Shown in pieces: positions 51,660 through 61,311 of a DNA stretch of 64,000 nt. Source of the DNA: Gluconacetobacter tumulicola (lineage in GTDB: Bacteria; Pseudomonadota; Alphaproteobacteria; Acetobacterales; Acetobacteraceae); the NCBI RefSeq assembly GCF_014174215.1, contig NZ_JABEQL010000004.1, positions 124,001 through 188,000 of the forward strand, given 5' to 3'. The notes beneath the pieces were generated by a model. That model was not told where the DNA came from. It searched no databases and saw only the letters and a program-made list of their open reading frames with translations. Position 1 is the stretch's first letter; every line of letters begins with the position of its first letter. Made by a program: the position numbers and the translations under genes.

Positions 51660-52370
51660 TCAGGCTCCCGCGGCCACGATCCTCTGCCCATGAAGCTGCG
51701 CGTCAGGACGGCACAGGGCGGCGATGGTGACGGCGGCGTCTTCGGGCCGGGGCAGGGCGGACAGGTCGGCGGCGGGCATGGCCTGCACCCGCAGCCGGGT
51801 GGCCACCGGGCCGGGATCGTACAGATTGACCCGCAATGCCGAATCCGGACCGATTTCATCGGCCCAGGCCAGCACCGCGGCCTCCATCGCCGCTTTCGAG
51901 GCCGCCATCATGCCCCAGAAGCTGGCGGGGCGGGCGGCATGCCCGTCGGTCAGGAACAGGGCGCGGCCGGCCGGTGCGCGCTCCAGCAGCGGGGCCGTGG
52001 TGCGGATCAGCCGCCAGGCGGCGGTGGCGTTGACCGCCAGCGTGGTGTCCCAGTCGATGTCGCGCATATGGGTGACGGGCGTGAGCACGCCCAGCATGGC
52101 GGCACAATGGACCAGCACGTCCAGCCGGCCGAAGCGCGCCGCGATCGAGGGGCCCAGCGCGTCGATCGCCGCCCCGTCCCGCAGGTCCATGGGCAGCAGG
52201 GTCGCGTGCCGGCCGGTGCGCCGTGCGATCAAATCGTCGGTTTCCTCCAGCCCGCCCGGTGTGCGGGCGGTGAGGATGCAATGGGCTCCGGCGTCGGCCA
52301 GGGCCAGGGCGGTGGCACGGCCGATGCCGCGGCTGGCACCGGTCACCAGCGCCACGCTGCCCGTCAGCAT
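51660..52370 (-). CDS. Short-chain dehydrogenase/reductase-like protein lacking the catalytic Tyr
   Basis: A 236-residue SDR-fold protein with the cofactor loop VTGASRGIGRATALAL and the NAA-type region (VHCAAMLG). At the catalytic position the usual Ser and Tyr-x-x-x-Lys are replaced. The segment reads FLTDGHAARPASFWGMMAASKAAM, so the Lys is kept but Met stands where Tyr should be and Asp follows Thr where Ser is expected. It may be inactive or a binding protein. It lies just after purF on the same strand, a conserved place for SDR genes in alphaproteobacteria. Confidence 0.82.
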   Translation of the reverse strand: MLTGSVALVTGASRGIGRATALALADAGAHCILTARTPGGLEETDDLIARRTGRHATLLPMDLRDGAAIDALGPSIAARFGRLDVLVHCAAMLGVLTPVTHMRDIDWDTTLAVNATAAWRLIRTTAPLLERAPAGRALFLTDGHAARPASFWGMMAASKAAMEAAVLAWADEIGPDSALRVNLYDPGPVATRLRVQAMPAADLSALPRPEDAAVTIAALCRPDAQLHGQRIVAAGA

Positions 52371-52409
52371 GGTGGGTGGCCGCCCTGCCGCCTCATGCCC
52401 GGCAGGCGG

Positions 52410-53945
52410 TCACGCGCAGTGCGGGTCGCCGCCGGCGGCCTCGTAATCGACCAGGGCGATCGGGTAGTCACCGGTGAAGCAGGCATCGCAGTAGCGGCCC
52501 GCCGCCGCCTCGCGGCCCTCATGGCCCAGGGCGCGGTACAGCCCGTCGAACGAGATGAAGGCCAGGCTGTCGACGCCGATCAGCTCGGCCATTTCCTTCA
52601 AATCGTGCTGGGCGGCCAGCAGCTTGCTGCGCTCGGGCGTGTCGATGCCGTAGAAGCAGGAATGCGTCGTCGGCGGCGAGGAGATGCGCATATGCACCTC
52701 GCGCGCGCCGGCGGCGCGGACCATGTCCACGATCTTGCGTGAGGTGGTGCCGCGCACGATCGAATCATCGACCAGCACCACGCGCTTGCCGTCCAGCACC
52801 GGGCGGTTGGTCGAATGTTTCAGCTTCACGCCCAGATGGCGGATCTGGTCGGTCGGCTCGATGAAGGTGCGGCCGACATAATGGTTGCGGATAATGCCCA
52901 GCTCGAAGGGAATGCCGCTGGCCATGGCATAGCCCATGGCCGAGGGCACGCCGGAATCCGGCACCGGGACGATCACGTCGGCCTCGACCCCGCTTTCGCG
53001 GGCCAGTTCGACGCCGATGCGCTTGCGCGCCTCATAGACCGGCACGCCGTCCAGCACCGAGTCCGGGCGCGCGAAATAGATATATTCGAACACGCAGAAC
53101 CGGCCCTTCTGCTCGCCGAAGGGCTTGACCGAGCGCACGCCGTCATTGTCGATGATCACGACCTCGCCCGGCTCCACGTCGCGGACGAATTCCGCGCCCA
53201 CGATGTCCAGCGCGCAGGTCTCGCTGGCCAGCACCCACGAGGCGGGGTCGGATTCGGTTTCGCCGGGGATGCGGCCCAGGATCAGCGGCCGCACGCCCAG
53301 CGGGTCGCGCACGCCGATCAGTGCGTCACGCGACAGCACCACCAGCGAATAGGCGCCCAGCACCTGCTTCAGCGCGTCGATCAGCCGGTCGATCACCGAG
53401 GCGTAGAGCGAGATGGCGATCAGGTGGATGAACACCTCGCTGTCGGTCGTGGACTGGAAGATGCAGCCACGGCGCACCAGCGCGCGCTTCAGGGTTTCGG
53501 CGTTCGTCAGGTTGCCGTTATGCGCCACCGCCAGGCCGCCGAACTCGAAATCGGCGAACAGCGGCTGCACGTTGCGGATCAGCGTGGCGCCCGTGGTGGC
53601 ATAGCGGTTGTGGCCCACCGCCCGGTGGCCGGGCAGGGTGGCCATGACCCGCGCATCGCCGAACACGTCGCCGACCAGCCCGAGGCCCTTGTGGGTGTGG
53701 AAACGCTCGCCGTCATAGGACACGATGCCGGTGGCTTCCTGCCCGCGATGCTGGAGCGCGTGCAGCCCCAGCGCCGTCAGGGCCGAGGCGTCCTTGACGT
53801 TCCAGACGCCGAAGACGCCGCATTCCTCATGCGGCTTGTCGTCGTCGTGCCACTGCGGCGGCACGTCGTCGCGGTGGCCCGACGGACACGCGGCGGCCGG
53901 GCTGCATGAGGTGGCGGCCTGCGGGACGGTGGGGCGGATCGGCAT
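52410..53945 (-). CDS. purF: Amidophosphoribosyltransferase
   Basis: PurF makes 5-phosphoribosylamine, the first committed step of purine synthesis. The 511-residue precursor has a propeptide of about 41 residues, cleaved before the N-terminal nucleophile Cys42 in [12 protein letters not shown] glutaminase domain follows ([19 protein letters not shown]). The phosphoribosyl domain has the PRPP loop [17 protein letters not shown] and an [14 protein letters not shown] block. Cys residues in the 'FYGID' region and near [10 protein letters not shown] resemble the Fe-S ligands of the B. subtilis-type enzyme. The ATG at 53943-53945 has GAGGAAAGAG upstream. It follows cvpA, as in many bacteria. Confidence 0.96.
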   Translation of the reverse strand: MPIRPTVPQAATSCSPAAACPSGHRDDVPPQWHDDDKPHEECGVFGVWNVKDASALTALGLHALQHRGQEATGIVSYDGERFHTHKGLGLVGDVFGDARVMATLPGHRAVGHNRYATTGATLIRNVQPLFADFEFGGLAVAHNGNLTNAETLKRALVRRGCIFQSTTDSEVFIHLIAISLYASVIDRLIDALKQVLGAYSLVVLSRDALIGVRDPLGVRPLILGRIPGETESDPASWVLASETCALDIVGAEFVRDVEPGEVVIIDNDGVRSVKPFGEQKGRFCVFEYIYFARPDSVLDGVPVYEARKRIGVELARESGVEADVIVPVPDSGVPSAMGYAMASGIPFELGIIRNHYVGRTFIEPTDQIRHLGVKLKHSTNRPVLDGKRVVLVDDSIVRGTTSRKIVDMVRAAGAREVHMRISSPPTTHSCFYGIDTPERSKLLAAQHDLKEMAELIGVDSLAFISFDGLYRALGHEGREAAAGRYCDACFTGDYPIALVDYEAAGGDPHCA

Positions 53946-54018
53946 GATCAGTTCTCTTTCCTCGGCGGGTGACCGGGCGGAGACCCCGGGCTGGCACTGG
54001 GGAGGCCCCGCTAAGGGG

Positions 54019-54549
54019 TCATATCGGGGCGTCATGGCGCGTCTGCGGCGGTTGCGCAAGGCGTGCCTGCATGGAAATGGGCAGGAACCCGCTCAGAAAG
54101 AAGGCCCCCCGGGCAACGAAAGCCGTTGCCCGCGCATCCTGCACCGGCTGGGGCCATTCCGCCGGAGCCACTTCCGTCCCCACGGCAAGGTAGAACACGG
54201 CCAGGAGAACATAGCCGCGCAGCCCGCCGAACAGCAGGCCCAGCATGCCGTTCAGCCCGCCCAGCGCCGAGTCGCGGACGATCCGGCCGAGAAGCTGGGC
54301 CACCAGCGTGAAGACGATCAGCAGTCCGATAAAGGGCAGGACGAAGCCGGCGGCGGACGCGACCAGCGGGTTGTCGATCCACGGCGTGAGCGCCTGCCGC
54401 ACCGGCTCCATCCAGCGCATGGCCAGGACCAGCGCGCCGGCCCAGGTTGCCAGGCCCAGGATTTCGCGGACCAGGCCGCGCCCCCACCCGAACAGGGCCG
54501 AAGCCACCACCACCAGCGCGGCCGCCAGATCCACCCAGGCTCCGTTCAT
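54019..54549 (-). CDS. cvpA: CvpA-family inner-membrane protein
   Basis: A 176-residue protein with four hydrophobic spans (ALVVVASALFGWGRG, GALVLAM, AGFVLPFIGLLIVFTLVAQL, GLLFGGLRGYVLLAVFYLAV). It contains the CvpA signatures FGWGRGLVREI and GGLNGMLGLLFG. CvpA family members are linked to colicin V production and bile or stress resistance. The biochemical role is unclear. It lies 73 bases upstream of purF in the usual cvpA-purF order and is probably co-transcribed. Confidence 0.92.
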   Translation of the reverse strand: MNGAWVDLAAALVVVASALFGWGRGLVREILGLATWAGALVLAMRWMEPVRQALTPWIDNPLVASAAGFVLPFIGLLIVFTLVAQLLGRIVRDSALGGLNGMLGLLFGGLRGYVLLAVFYLAVGTEVAPAEWPQPVQDARATAFVARGAFFLSGFLPISMQARLAQPPQTRHDAPI

Positions 54550-54731
54550 GGACCAGGATCGGCCGCCCGGCCGGACGCTGGGAAAAAAGGGACCCGAGAC
54601 ATGGGGGGCGGGACTGTCCTTGTGTTGCGGCGGGCCTGCATGGCCCAGAGGGCATTATTGAGGGGCGCTATCCACGGGCGCTTATGCCACCCGGCTCCCG
54701 TGGTGCCAAAGGAAAGATCGCACCCGCCCCA

Positions 54732-55160
54732 TCAGGGCAGCTTGGTGGACTGGATCTTCCACGGGCGGCCCAGGGACCGTCCGGCGGGCTGGCCGACGCG
54801 GCGGCGCTGCGTATTGTTCAGCATCACCAGCAATTCGCCGACCTGGGTGCGGCGGTCCAGCTCGGTCCATACGGCGCCGGCCGAGAGGTCGCGCGCGGCC
54901 CAGATCCGCATCAGGCAGGTCAGCACATGGGCGCTCTCGCGGATGAGCTGGCCCTTGTCCTCGGCGATCAGCCCCACCACGCAATGGTCGCCATGCAGGC
55001 CGAATGCCCGGGCCAGGCGGCGGATATCCCGCTCGGTGGGGGGCGGGGCCTGGGCGGCATCCTGCGACAGGGCCTGCCACAGCGCCTCGACCGCCCGCCG
55101 CGCGTCGGGCGGCGGGGCGGCGCTGTCGTCACCCGGCGGTGGAGGGGGGATAGATGCCAT
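54732..55160 (-). CDS. HisE/MazG-like protein, divergent
   Basis: A 142-residue protein. Residues ~20-110 resemble the all-alpha phosphoribosyl-ATP pyrophosphatase (HisE) fold: a helix with LWQALSQDAAQ, then VGLIAEDKGQLIRESAHVLTCLMRIWAARDLSAGAVWTELDRRTQ. The spacing of Glu, Ser-Ala and His matches the HisE 'E-x-A-D-x-x-x-H' helix loosely. The EE-rich metal site of true HisE is not clear. The N-terminus is Pro-rich and the C-terminus has a basic tail. No his operon is nearby, so function is uncertain; it may be a paralog with another substrate. Confidence 0.5.
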   Translation of the reverse strand: MASIPPPPPGDDSAAPPPDARRAVEALWQALSQDAAQAPPPTERDIRRLARAFGLHGDHCVVGLIAEDKGQLIRESAHVLTCLMRIWAARDLSAGAVWTELDRRTQVGELLVMLNNTQRRRVGQPAGRSLGRPWKIQSTKLP

Positions 55161-55229
55161 ACCGCGATGATGCCGGGGGGCGGTTCATGCGGTCAACATC
55201 GCGCGCGGTCCACGCATGGCGGTCTGCCG

Positions 55230-58200
55230 TCAGATCGAAAAATATTTCGCCTGCGGATTGAGGACCACCAGGGCCGAGGTCGATTGCTCCGGGTGCAACT
55301 GGTAGCCGTCGGTCAGCGACACGCCGATCCGCTCGGCATCCAGCAGCTTCAGGATCGGTTCCTGGTCCTCCAGCCTCGGGCAGGCGGGATAGCCGAAGGA
55401 ATAGCGCGATCCGCGATAGCCCTGCTGCAGCAGCTTCGCCATGTCGCGGTCGTCCTCGGCGGCGAAGCCCAGCTCGGCACGGATGCGCTTGTGGGTGTAT
55501 TCGGCCATCGCTTCGGCCATTTCGACCGAAAGCCCGTGCAGGTAGAGGTAATCCTTGTAGCGGTTGGCTTCGAACCATTCGCGGGCCATGTCCGATGCCT
55601 TCTGGCCCACGGTGACGACCTGCAGCCCGATCACGTCGCGGGCCTCGTCATCCACGTCGCGCACGAAATCGGCGATGCAGGCGCCGTCCTCGCGCGGCTG
55701 GCGGGGCAGAGCGAAGCGCGCGACCTCGGTGGTGCCGTCCTCGGCGAACAGGATCAGGTCGTTGCCCTGGCCCGCCGCCTTCCAGTAGCCGTAGGAGGCC
55801 TGGGGACGCAGGATGTCCTGCTCGGCCGCTAGTGCGAGCATGCGGCGCAGGACGGGGCGCAGTTCCTGTCTGGCCCAGCCCATGAAATCGTCCAGCGAGC
55901 GGCCCTGTTTGCGGAAGCCCCACTGGAATTGATAGAGCGACCGCTCATTGAGGAACGGCAGCACGGCATCCGGCGTGGCTTCCAGCACCTTCGGCCCCCA
56001 GAAGGGTGGGGTGACGACCGGTTCGCCCTGCGTCAGGCGGTGGCGGCGGGCGCGGGCGGCGGCGACATCGACCGGGGCGAAGCCGCGCTGTTCCTGCTGT
56101 TCCATGTCGCGCGGGCGCGAGCGGGTGGCCTTGCCGGCGCGGCGGGAGCGCACGGCGGCCAGGTAATTGTCGAACTCGCCCTTGGCCACCTGGTCCATCA
56201 GCGACAGGCCGTCGAACGCATCGCGGGCATAGGCCACGCGCCCGTCGGTGCCGTAGGCGGCGGCGCAATCTTCCTCGACATAATTGCGGGTCAGTGCGGC
56301 ACCCCCCAGCAGCACGGGCAGGTCGACCCCCTGGCGGGCCATCTCTTCGAGGTTCTCGCGCATGATCACCGTCGATTTGACCAGCAGGCCCGACATGCCC
56401 ACCGCGTGGGCATTATGCTCGCGCGCGGCGGTGATCATGTCGGCGACCGGCACCTTGATGCCCAGATTGATCACCCGGTAGCCGTTATTGGTCAGGATGA
56501 TATCGACCAGGTTCTTGCCGATGTCATGCACGTCGCCCTTGACGGTCGCCAGCACGATGATGCCGCGCGCCTGGCCCTCGACGCGCTCCATGTGCGGTTC
56601 CAGATGGGCGACGGCGGCCTTCATCGTCTCGGCCGATTGCAGCACGAAGGGGAGCTGCATCTTGCCGGCGCCGAACAGCTCGCCCACCACCTTCATGCCG
56701 TCCAGCAGGATGGTGTTGATGATCTCCAGCGGCGGGATGGTGGCCATCGCCTCGTCGAGATCGGCTTCCAGACCCTTGCGGTCGCCGTCCACGATGCGGT
56801 CCTTCAGGCGGCCTTCGACCGTCTCGGCGCGCACCTTCTTCACCGCGTCGCTGGCCTTGCGGTCGGCGAACAGTTCCAGCAGCTTCTGCAGCGGGTCGTA
56901 GCCCTCGGCACGGCGGTCGAAGATCAGGTCTTCGGCCACCTTCACCTCTTCCTCGGGGATCAGGTGCAGCGGGCGGATCTTCGAGACATGGACGATCGCC
57001 GCCGTCATGCCCGCGCGCACCGCGTGATCGAGGAACACGGAATTCAGCACCGCGCGCGCCGCCGGGTTGAGGCCGAACGAGATGTTCGACAGGCCCAGCA
57101 CGATCTGGATGTCGGGGAAGCGTTCATGGATCTGGCGGATGCCCTCCAGCGTCCACAGGCCCAGCTTGCGGTCGTCCTCGACGCCGGTGCCGATGGTGAA
57201 GGTCAGCGGGTCGATCATCAGGTCCGATTGCGGCAGGCCGTGCCGGTCGCAGGCGAATTCCACCAGGCGGGTGGCGATGCGTAGCTTGTCCTCGGCCGTC
57301 TTGGCCATGCCGACTTCGTCGATCGTCAGCGCCACCACGGCGGCGCCGAACTTGCGGGCCAGGAGCATGCGATCGTTGGCATGGCCCTCGCCATCCTCGA
57401 AATTGATCGAATTGATGATCGCCTTGCCGCCATACAGTTTCAGCGCGGCCTCGATGACCGGGGTTTCGGTGGAATCGATCACCAGCGGCGCGTTGACCGA
57501 GGCGGTGAAGCGGGTCACCACCTCGTTCATCTCGCGCATCTCGTCGCGCCCGACGAAGGCGGTGCAGATATCCAGCGCGTTGGAGCCCTCGCCCACCTGC
57601 TCGCGGCCCACGGCCACGCAGCCGTCCCAGTCGCCCTCTTCCTGCAGGGTGCGCCATTTCTTGGACCCGTTGGCGTTGCAGCGCTCGCCGATCGAGAAAT
57701 AGCTGTTTTCCTGCCGCAGCGGGACCTGGGTGTAGAGGCTGGCGACCGAGGGAATCCACACCGGGCGGCGGACGATCGGAGCGGGGCGGTGGCGGCCGGT
57801 GCCTTCGGCGCGGCGGCGCAGCATGGCGTCCAGCGCCGCGATATGCGGGGTGGAGGTGCCGCAGCAGCCGCCGACCAGGTTCAGCCCGTCCTCGGTAATG
57901 AAACGTTCCACCCAACTTGCCATGTCGGCGGGCGAGAGCGGGTAGTGGGTCTGGCCGTTCACCAGTTCGGGCAGGCCGGCATTGGGCTGGATGGAGACCA
58001 GGCCCGGCCAGTTGGTGGCCAGCCAGCGCACATGCTCGGCCATTTCCTGCGGGCCGGTGGCGCAGTTCAGCCCCATCAGCGGCACGTCCAGCGCGTGGAT
58101 GGCCGTGGCCGCCGCCGCGATGTCGGGCCCGACCAGCAGCGTGCCGGTGGTCTCGACCGTCACCTGCACGAAGATCGGGGTGTCGGTGCCCTGTTCGGCG

Positions 58201-58736
58201 CGGGCGATCTTGGCACCGTTCACCGCCGCCTTGATCTGGAGCGTGTCCTGGCAGGTCTCGATCAGCAGCGCGTCGACGCCGCCTTCGATCAGGCCCCGGC
58301 ATTGCTCGGCGATGCCGGCTTCCAGCGTGTCGTAATCAATATTGCCCAGCGAGGGCAGCTTGGTGCCCGGCCCGATCGAACCGACGACATAGCGGTGGCG
58401 GCCGTCGGCGAAGCTCTCGGCGGCCTCGCGCGCCAGGTGGGCGGCGGTGCGGTTGATCTCGCGCGCCCGGTCGGTCAGGCCGAATTCGCCCAGCGTGATG
58501 GGCGAACCGCCGAAAGAGTTGGTCTCGACCATGTCCGCGCCGGCTTCGAAATAGCCGCGATGGATTTCGCGCACCAGTTCGGGGCGGGACAGGTTCAGGA
58601 TCTCGGTGCAGTTCTCCTGCCCCCAATAATCGCGCTCGACATCGAGGTCGAGCACCTGCACGCGCGAGCCCATGCCGCCATCGCAGAGCAGCACCTGGTC
58701 ACGGAGGGCGTCGAGAAGATGGGGGCGAGCGGTCAT
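55230..58736 (-). CDS. metH: Cobalamin-dependent methionine synthase
   Basis: MetH remethylates homocysteine using methyltetrahydrofolate and B12. The 1168-residue protein carries all four modules. They are the homocysteine domain (CDGGMGSRVQ, GGCCGTSTPHIAAL with zinc Cys residues), the folate domain (SIGERCNANGSKKW), and the cobalamin domain with His737 in GDVHDIGKNLVDIIL. The C-terminal reactivation domain carries the SAM-site RYSFGYPACPRLEDQ and ends ALVVLNPQAKYF. It is full length and intact. The upstream gap to the divergent regulator gene has an inverted repeat but no recognisable cobalamin or SAM riboswitch. Confidence 0.98.
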   Translation of the reverse strand: MTARPHLLDALRDQVLLCDGGMGSRVQVLDLDVERDYWGQENCTEILNLSRPELVREIHRGYFEAGADMVETNSFGGSPITLGEFGLTDRAREINRTAAHLAREAAESFADGRHRYVVGSIGPGTKLPSLGNIDYDTLEAGIAEQCRGLIEGGVDALLIETCQDTLQIKAAVNGAKIARAEQGTDTPIFVQVTVETTGTLLVGPDIAAAATAIHALDVPLMGLNCATGPQEMAEHVRWLATNWPGLVSIQPNAGLPELVNGQTHYPLSPADMASWVERFITEDGLNLVGGCCGTSTPHIAALDAMLRRRAEGTGRHRPAPIVRRPVWIPSVASLYTQVPLRQENSYFSIGERCNANGSKKWRTLQEEGDWDGCVAVGREQVGEGSNALDICTAFVGRDEMREMNEVVTRFTASVNAPLVIDSTETPVIEAALKLYGGKAIINSINFEDGEGHANDRMLLARKFGAAVVALTIDEVGMAKTAEDKLRIATRLVEFACDRHGLPQSDLMIDPLTFTIGTGVEDDRKLGLWTLEGIRQIHERFPDIQIVLGLSNISFGLNPAARAVLNSVFLDHAVRAGMTAAIVHVSKIRPLHLIPEEEVKVAEDLIFDRRAEGYDPLQKLLELFADRKASDAVKKVRAETVEGRLKDRIVDGDRKGLEADLDEAMATIPPLEIINTILLDGMKVVGELFGAGKMQLPFVLQSAETMKAAVAHLEPHMERVEGQARGIIVLATVKGDVHDIGKNLVDIILTNNGYRVINLGIKVPVADMITAAREHNAHAVGMSGLLVKSTVIMRENLEEMARQGVDLPVLLGGAALTRNYVEEDCAAAYGTDGRVAYARDAFDGLSLMDQVAKGEFDNYLAAVRSRRAGKATRSRPRDMEQQEQRGFAPVDVAAARARRHRLTQGEPVVTPPFWGPKVLEATPDAVLPFLNERSLYQFQWGFRKQGRSLDDFMGWARQELRPVLRRMLALAAEQDILRPQASYGYWKAAGQGNDLILFAEDGTTEVARFALPRQPREDGACIADFVRDVDDEARDVIGLQVVTVGQKASDMAREWFEANRYKDYLYLHGLSVEMAEAMAEYTHKRIRAELGFAAEDDRDMAKLLQQGYRGSRYSFGYPACPRLEDQEPILKLLDAERIGVSLTDGYQLHPEQSTSALVVLNPQAKYFSI

Positions 58737-58919
58737 CGTGTATAGTGATCCGGCATGGAGGGCAGGGTAAAGGCTGGAGTTATTCCCATGGCGTCCCCCC
58801 CTGTCCAGCCCGTTGTGAGCCGACGGGACAGGTCGGTAGGGAAGAATGGGTAAAAAATCCCCATATCGCCGATGTCCTGCTTACGTTCGGGGGGCGGCTG
58901 CCGCTATTGTCGCGCCGGC
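58737..58919. promoter_or_regulatory. Divergent region between metH and the response regulator
   Basis: This 183-base gap holds an inverted repeat, CCTGTCC (58800-58806) with GGACAGG (58826-58832), extended by imperfect inner pairing. On the metH side it would form a leader hairpin. I do not see the conserved elements of cobalamin (B12-box), SAM or SAH riboswitches. Promoters cannot be placed firmly. Confidence 0.35.
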
Positions 58920-59648
58920 ATGAGCAAAAAATATTCCCCGATACGATTGCTGCTGGTCGAGGACGACGCGGACATGGCGGCCTATATCCGCGAAGGTCTG
59001 GCGCAGTACGACATTGCGGTGACATGCGCCTTCGACGGGATGGAAGGGCTGATCCATATCCTGCGCGAGCCCTGGGACGTCGTCGTGCTGGACCGGATGC
59101 TCCCGGGCATGGACGGCATGCAGGTGCTGACCCGACTGCGCAAGGAGGAGATCCGCACGCCTGTACTGGTCCTGACGACGATGGACGGCGTGTCCAGTCG
59201 GGTGGAGGGGCTGCGCGGCGGGGCGGACGATTATCTGGTCAAGCCTTTCGCCATGCGCGAACTGGCGGCGCGGGTTGTCGTGCTGGTGCGTCGCGCGGGC
59301 CCGGCGCGCGCTGCGACGGCTCTGCGGATCGCCGGCATCACGCTGGATCTGCTGTCACGAGACGTGACGCGTTTCGGCGTGAAACTGCAGCTGCAACCCC
59401 AGGAGATCAAGGTCCTGGAATATTTCATGCACAATCCCGGTGTCATTCTGTCGCGGAAGATGCTGCTGCATTATGCCTGGAACGTCGATTTTCCCGTTCA
59501 TACCAATCTGGTCGAAAACCATATCAGCCGCCTGCGTGACAAGCTGGGGCCCGACGGGCGGCAGTTGATCCGCACCGTTCGTGGCGCCGGCTACATCATG
59601 GTGTCCCATGATTGTCCCTCCTTCGATCAAGCGGATACGGCCCCGTGA
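58920..59648 (+). CDS. OmpR/PhoB-family response regulator
   Basis: A 242-residue regulator. The receiver has VEDDADMAAYI (acidic site), phospho-Asp in VVVLDRMLPGMDG, Thr in VLTTMDG and Lys in DDYLVKPF. The winged-helix domain has LQPQEIKVLEYFMHNPGVILSRKMLL and ends RTVRGAGYIM. The start is ATG 58920. An upstream frame is Cys/Arg-rich and unlikely. It overlaps the kinase gene that follows (GTGA, 59645-59648). The target is unknown, but the propeller and receptor genes downstream are the obvious candidates. Confidence 0.93.
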   Translation: MSKKYSPIRLLLVEDDADMAAYIREGLAQYDIAVTCAFDGMEGLIHILREPWDVVVLDRMLPGMDGMQVLTRLRKEEIRTPVLVLTTMDGVSSRVEGLRGGADDYLVKPFAMRELAARVVVLVRRAGPARAATALRIAGITLDLLSRDVTRFGVKLQLQPQEIKVLEYFMHNPGVILSRKMLLHYAWNVDFPVHTNLVENHISRLRDKLGPDGRQLIRTVRGAGYIMVSHDCPSFDQADTAP

Positions 59649-61015
59649 AACACCGGCTGGACAGGCTGTACCGGATCGCGTCCAGCCTCTCCTTCCGGAT
59701 CGTGCTGCTGTTTGCCGGGCTGCTGATCGTGTCCGGCCTGTTTGTTGTTCTTCTGGCCGCCCTGCATAGCCAGCATTCCATGGAGCAGCAGATCCGCCGG
59801 GCGGTGACTGCGGAAGTGGCTGAGATCCTGTCATCCGCCGGGGGGCGCAACCTGGCGGATATCCAGCCGGTCATCCAGGGCCTGGTGCGGCATGAACCCG
59901 AATTCTTCTATCTTCTGCAGGACGATTCGCAGCGCGTGGTCGCCGGTAACATGCTGCATCTGCATCCATGGCCCGGTCTGCGCTGGCTGTCGCGCGAACA
60001 CCGGCGGCCGTCCGGTGAGCGGACCCAGATGATCTTCGGCGAAGGGGTACTGCTGGAGGACGGCTATCTGTTTGTCGGCCTCAATGCGCGTTCCCTGACC
60101 GAATTGCGGCGTGATGTCTGGATGCTGCTCGGGTGGGGCGTCATCGGCTTCGCTGTCCTGGGCGTGGGCGGCGGCATGCTGCTCAGCGCGGTCATCCTGG
60201 GGCGGATCGAGACGATCAGCGTCACCGCGCGGCAGATCATGAATGGCGATATGTCCCGGCGCATTCCCTATCAGGGGGGTGATGACGAATTCGACCATCT
60301 GTCGCACAGCCTGAACGCGATGCTGGAGAAAAACGAGCAACTGATCGCCAGCCTGCGGCAGGTATCGAACGATATCGCGCACGACATGCGCCGCCCCCTG
60401 TCGCGCCTGCGCCAGAGGCTGGAGACGGCGGCGGCGTTCCAGAAAGTGCCAGCCGAAGGGCGGGACATGATCGAAGACGCGCTGGAAGATCTGGACGCGG
60501 CGCTGGAAATCTTTTCCTCTCTTCTCCGTCTCTCCCAGATCGAGGCCCGGATCGCCACCGATGCGCTGTCGCCTGTCCCGCTGGACGTGCTGGTCTGCCA
60601 GATCGTGGAAATGTATCGCCCTCTGGCCGAGGACCGGGGGCAGTCCCTGGCGGCTGGCGATGCCGCGCCGATCACTGTGCTGGGGGATATCGTCCTGCTG
60701 TCGCAGATGCTGTCCAACCTGGTGGAAAACGCGATCAACCACACGCCGGCCGGTAGCATGATCATGGTCACGCGGCAGGTGCGCGACGATTGCGCGATCC
60801 TGATCGTTGCCGATAATGGCGCCGGTATTCCACCGGAGAGTCGCGAGAAGGTCTTCGACCGGTTCGTGCGGCTGGATGCCAGCCGGTCGGTGCCGGGCAG
60901 CGGCCTGGGGCTGAGCATGGCGCGGGCGATCGTGCGGCTGCATGGCGGCACCATCGTCCTGTCGGACAACGATCCTGGCCTGCGCTGCACCATTGCGATA
61001 CCCTGCGGTTCGTGA
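59645..61015 (+). CDS. Sensor histidine kinase
   Basis: A 456-residue membrane kinase. Two spans (RIVLLFAGLLIVSGLFVVLLAAL and the region VWMLLGWGVIGFAVLGVGGGMLLSAVIL) flank a periplasmic sensor of about 105 residues. A HAMP domain follows, then HisKA with the phospho-His in NDIAHDMRRPLSRLR and HATPase with NLVENAINHT, DNGAGIP and GSGLGLSMA boxes. The GTG start overlaps the regulator stop, so the two are translationally coupled. The stimulus is unknown. Confidence 0.92.
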   Translation: MKHRLDRLYRIASSLSFRIVLLFAGLLIVSGLFVVLLAALHSQHSMEQQIRRAVTAEVAEILSSAGGRNLADIQPVIQGLVRHEPEFFYLLQDDSQRVVAGNMLHLHPWPGLRWLSREHRRPSGERTQMIFGEGVLLEDGYLFVGLNARSLTELRRDVWMLLGWGVIGFAVLGVGGGMLLSAVILGRIETISVTARQIMNGDMSRRIPYQGGDDEFDHLSHSLNAMLEKNEQLIASLRQVSNDIAHDMRRPLSRLRQRLETAAAFQKVPAEGRDMIEDALEDLDAALEIFSSLLRLSQIEARIATDALSPVPLDVLVCQIVEMYRPLAEDRGQSLAAGDAAPITVLGDIVLLSQMLSNLVENAINHTPAGSMIMVTRQVRDDCAILIVADNGAGIPPESREKVFDRFVRLDASRSVPGSGLGLSMARAIVRLHGGTIVLSDNDPGLRCTIAIPCGS

Positions 61016-61311
61016 CGGAACGAAGTTTGGGAATTATGTAAACGCGCTGACCCTGTTCATCATGCCCGTCGTCTATCCGTGCGTGGAACATATGCGCCAG
61101 CGCGCACCTGGCTGGCGTCGGCGATTGCGGGCAGTCTAAACAATTGCCAATGTTTTAAAAATTCAGCCGCAATTGTTCTTCATAACCTTCACGCAGGTTT
61201 CCAATACGCTCGACTATAACACCGCCATTCATTTCGCAGTTGATCCGCCGTTGTCGCGGAGACCGCCTTTCCGGTGGTCCATGACTGCCGAACGGATGGG
61301 ATGTTGTAGAA
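61016..61311 (+). promoter_or_regulatory. Upstream region of the propeller-receptor pair
   Basis: The gap contains an AT-rich stretch (61137-61220) with two CAATTG palindromes (61141-61146 and 61170-61175), 29 bases apart. A TATAAC at 61215-61220 could be a -10 box, but its -35 is poor. The paired CAATTG sites could be an operator for the adjacent response regulator; this is an inference from position only. Confidence 0.35.

Noticed and set aside
58737-58919. Cobalamin or SAM/SAH riboswitch ahead of metH
   Set aside because: The gap is short. I could not find a B12 box or the conserved cores of these classes, only a simple inverted repeat.
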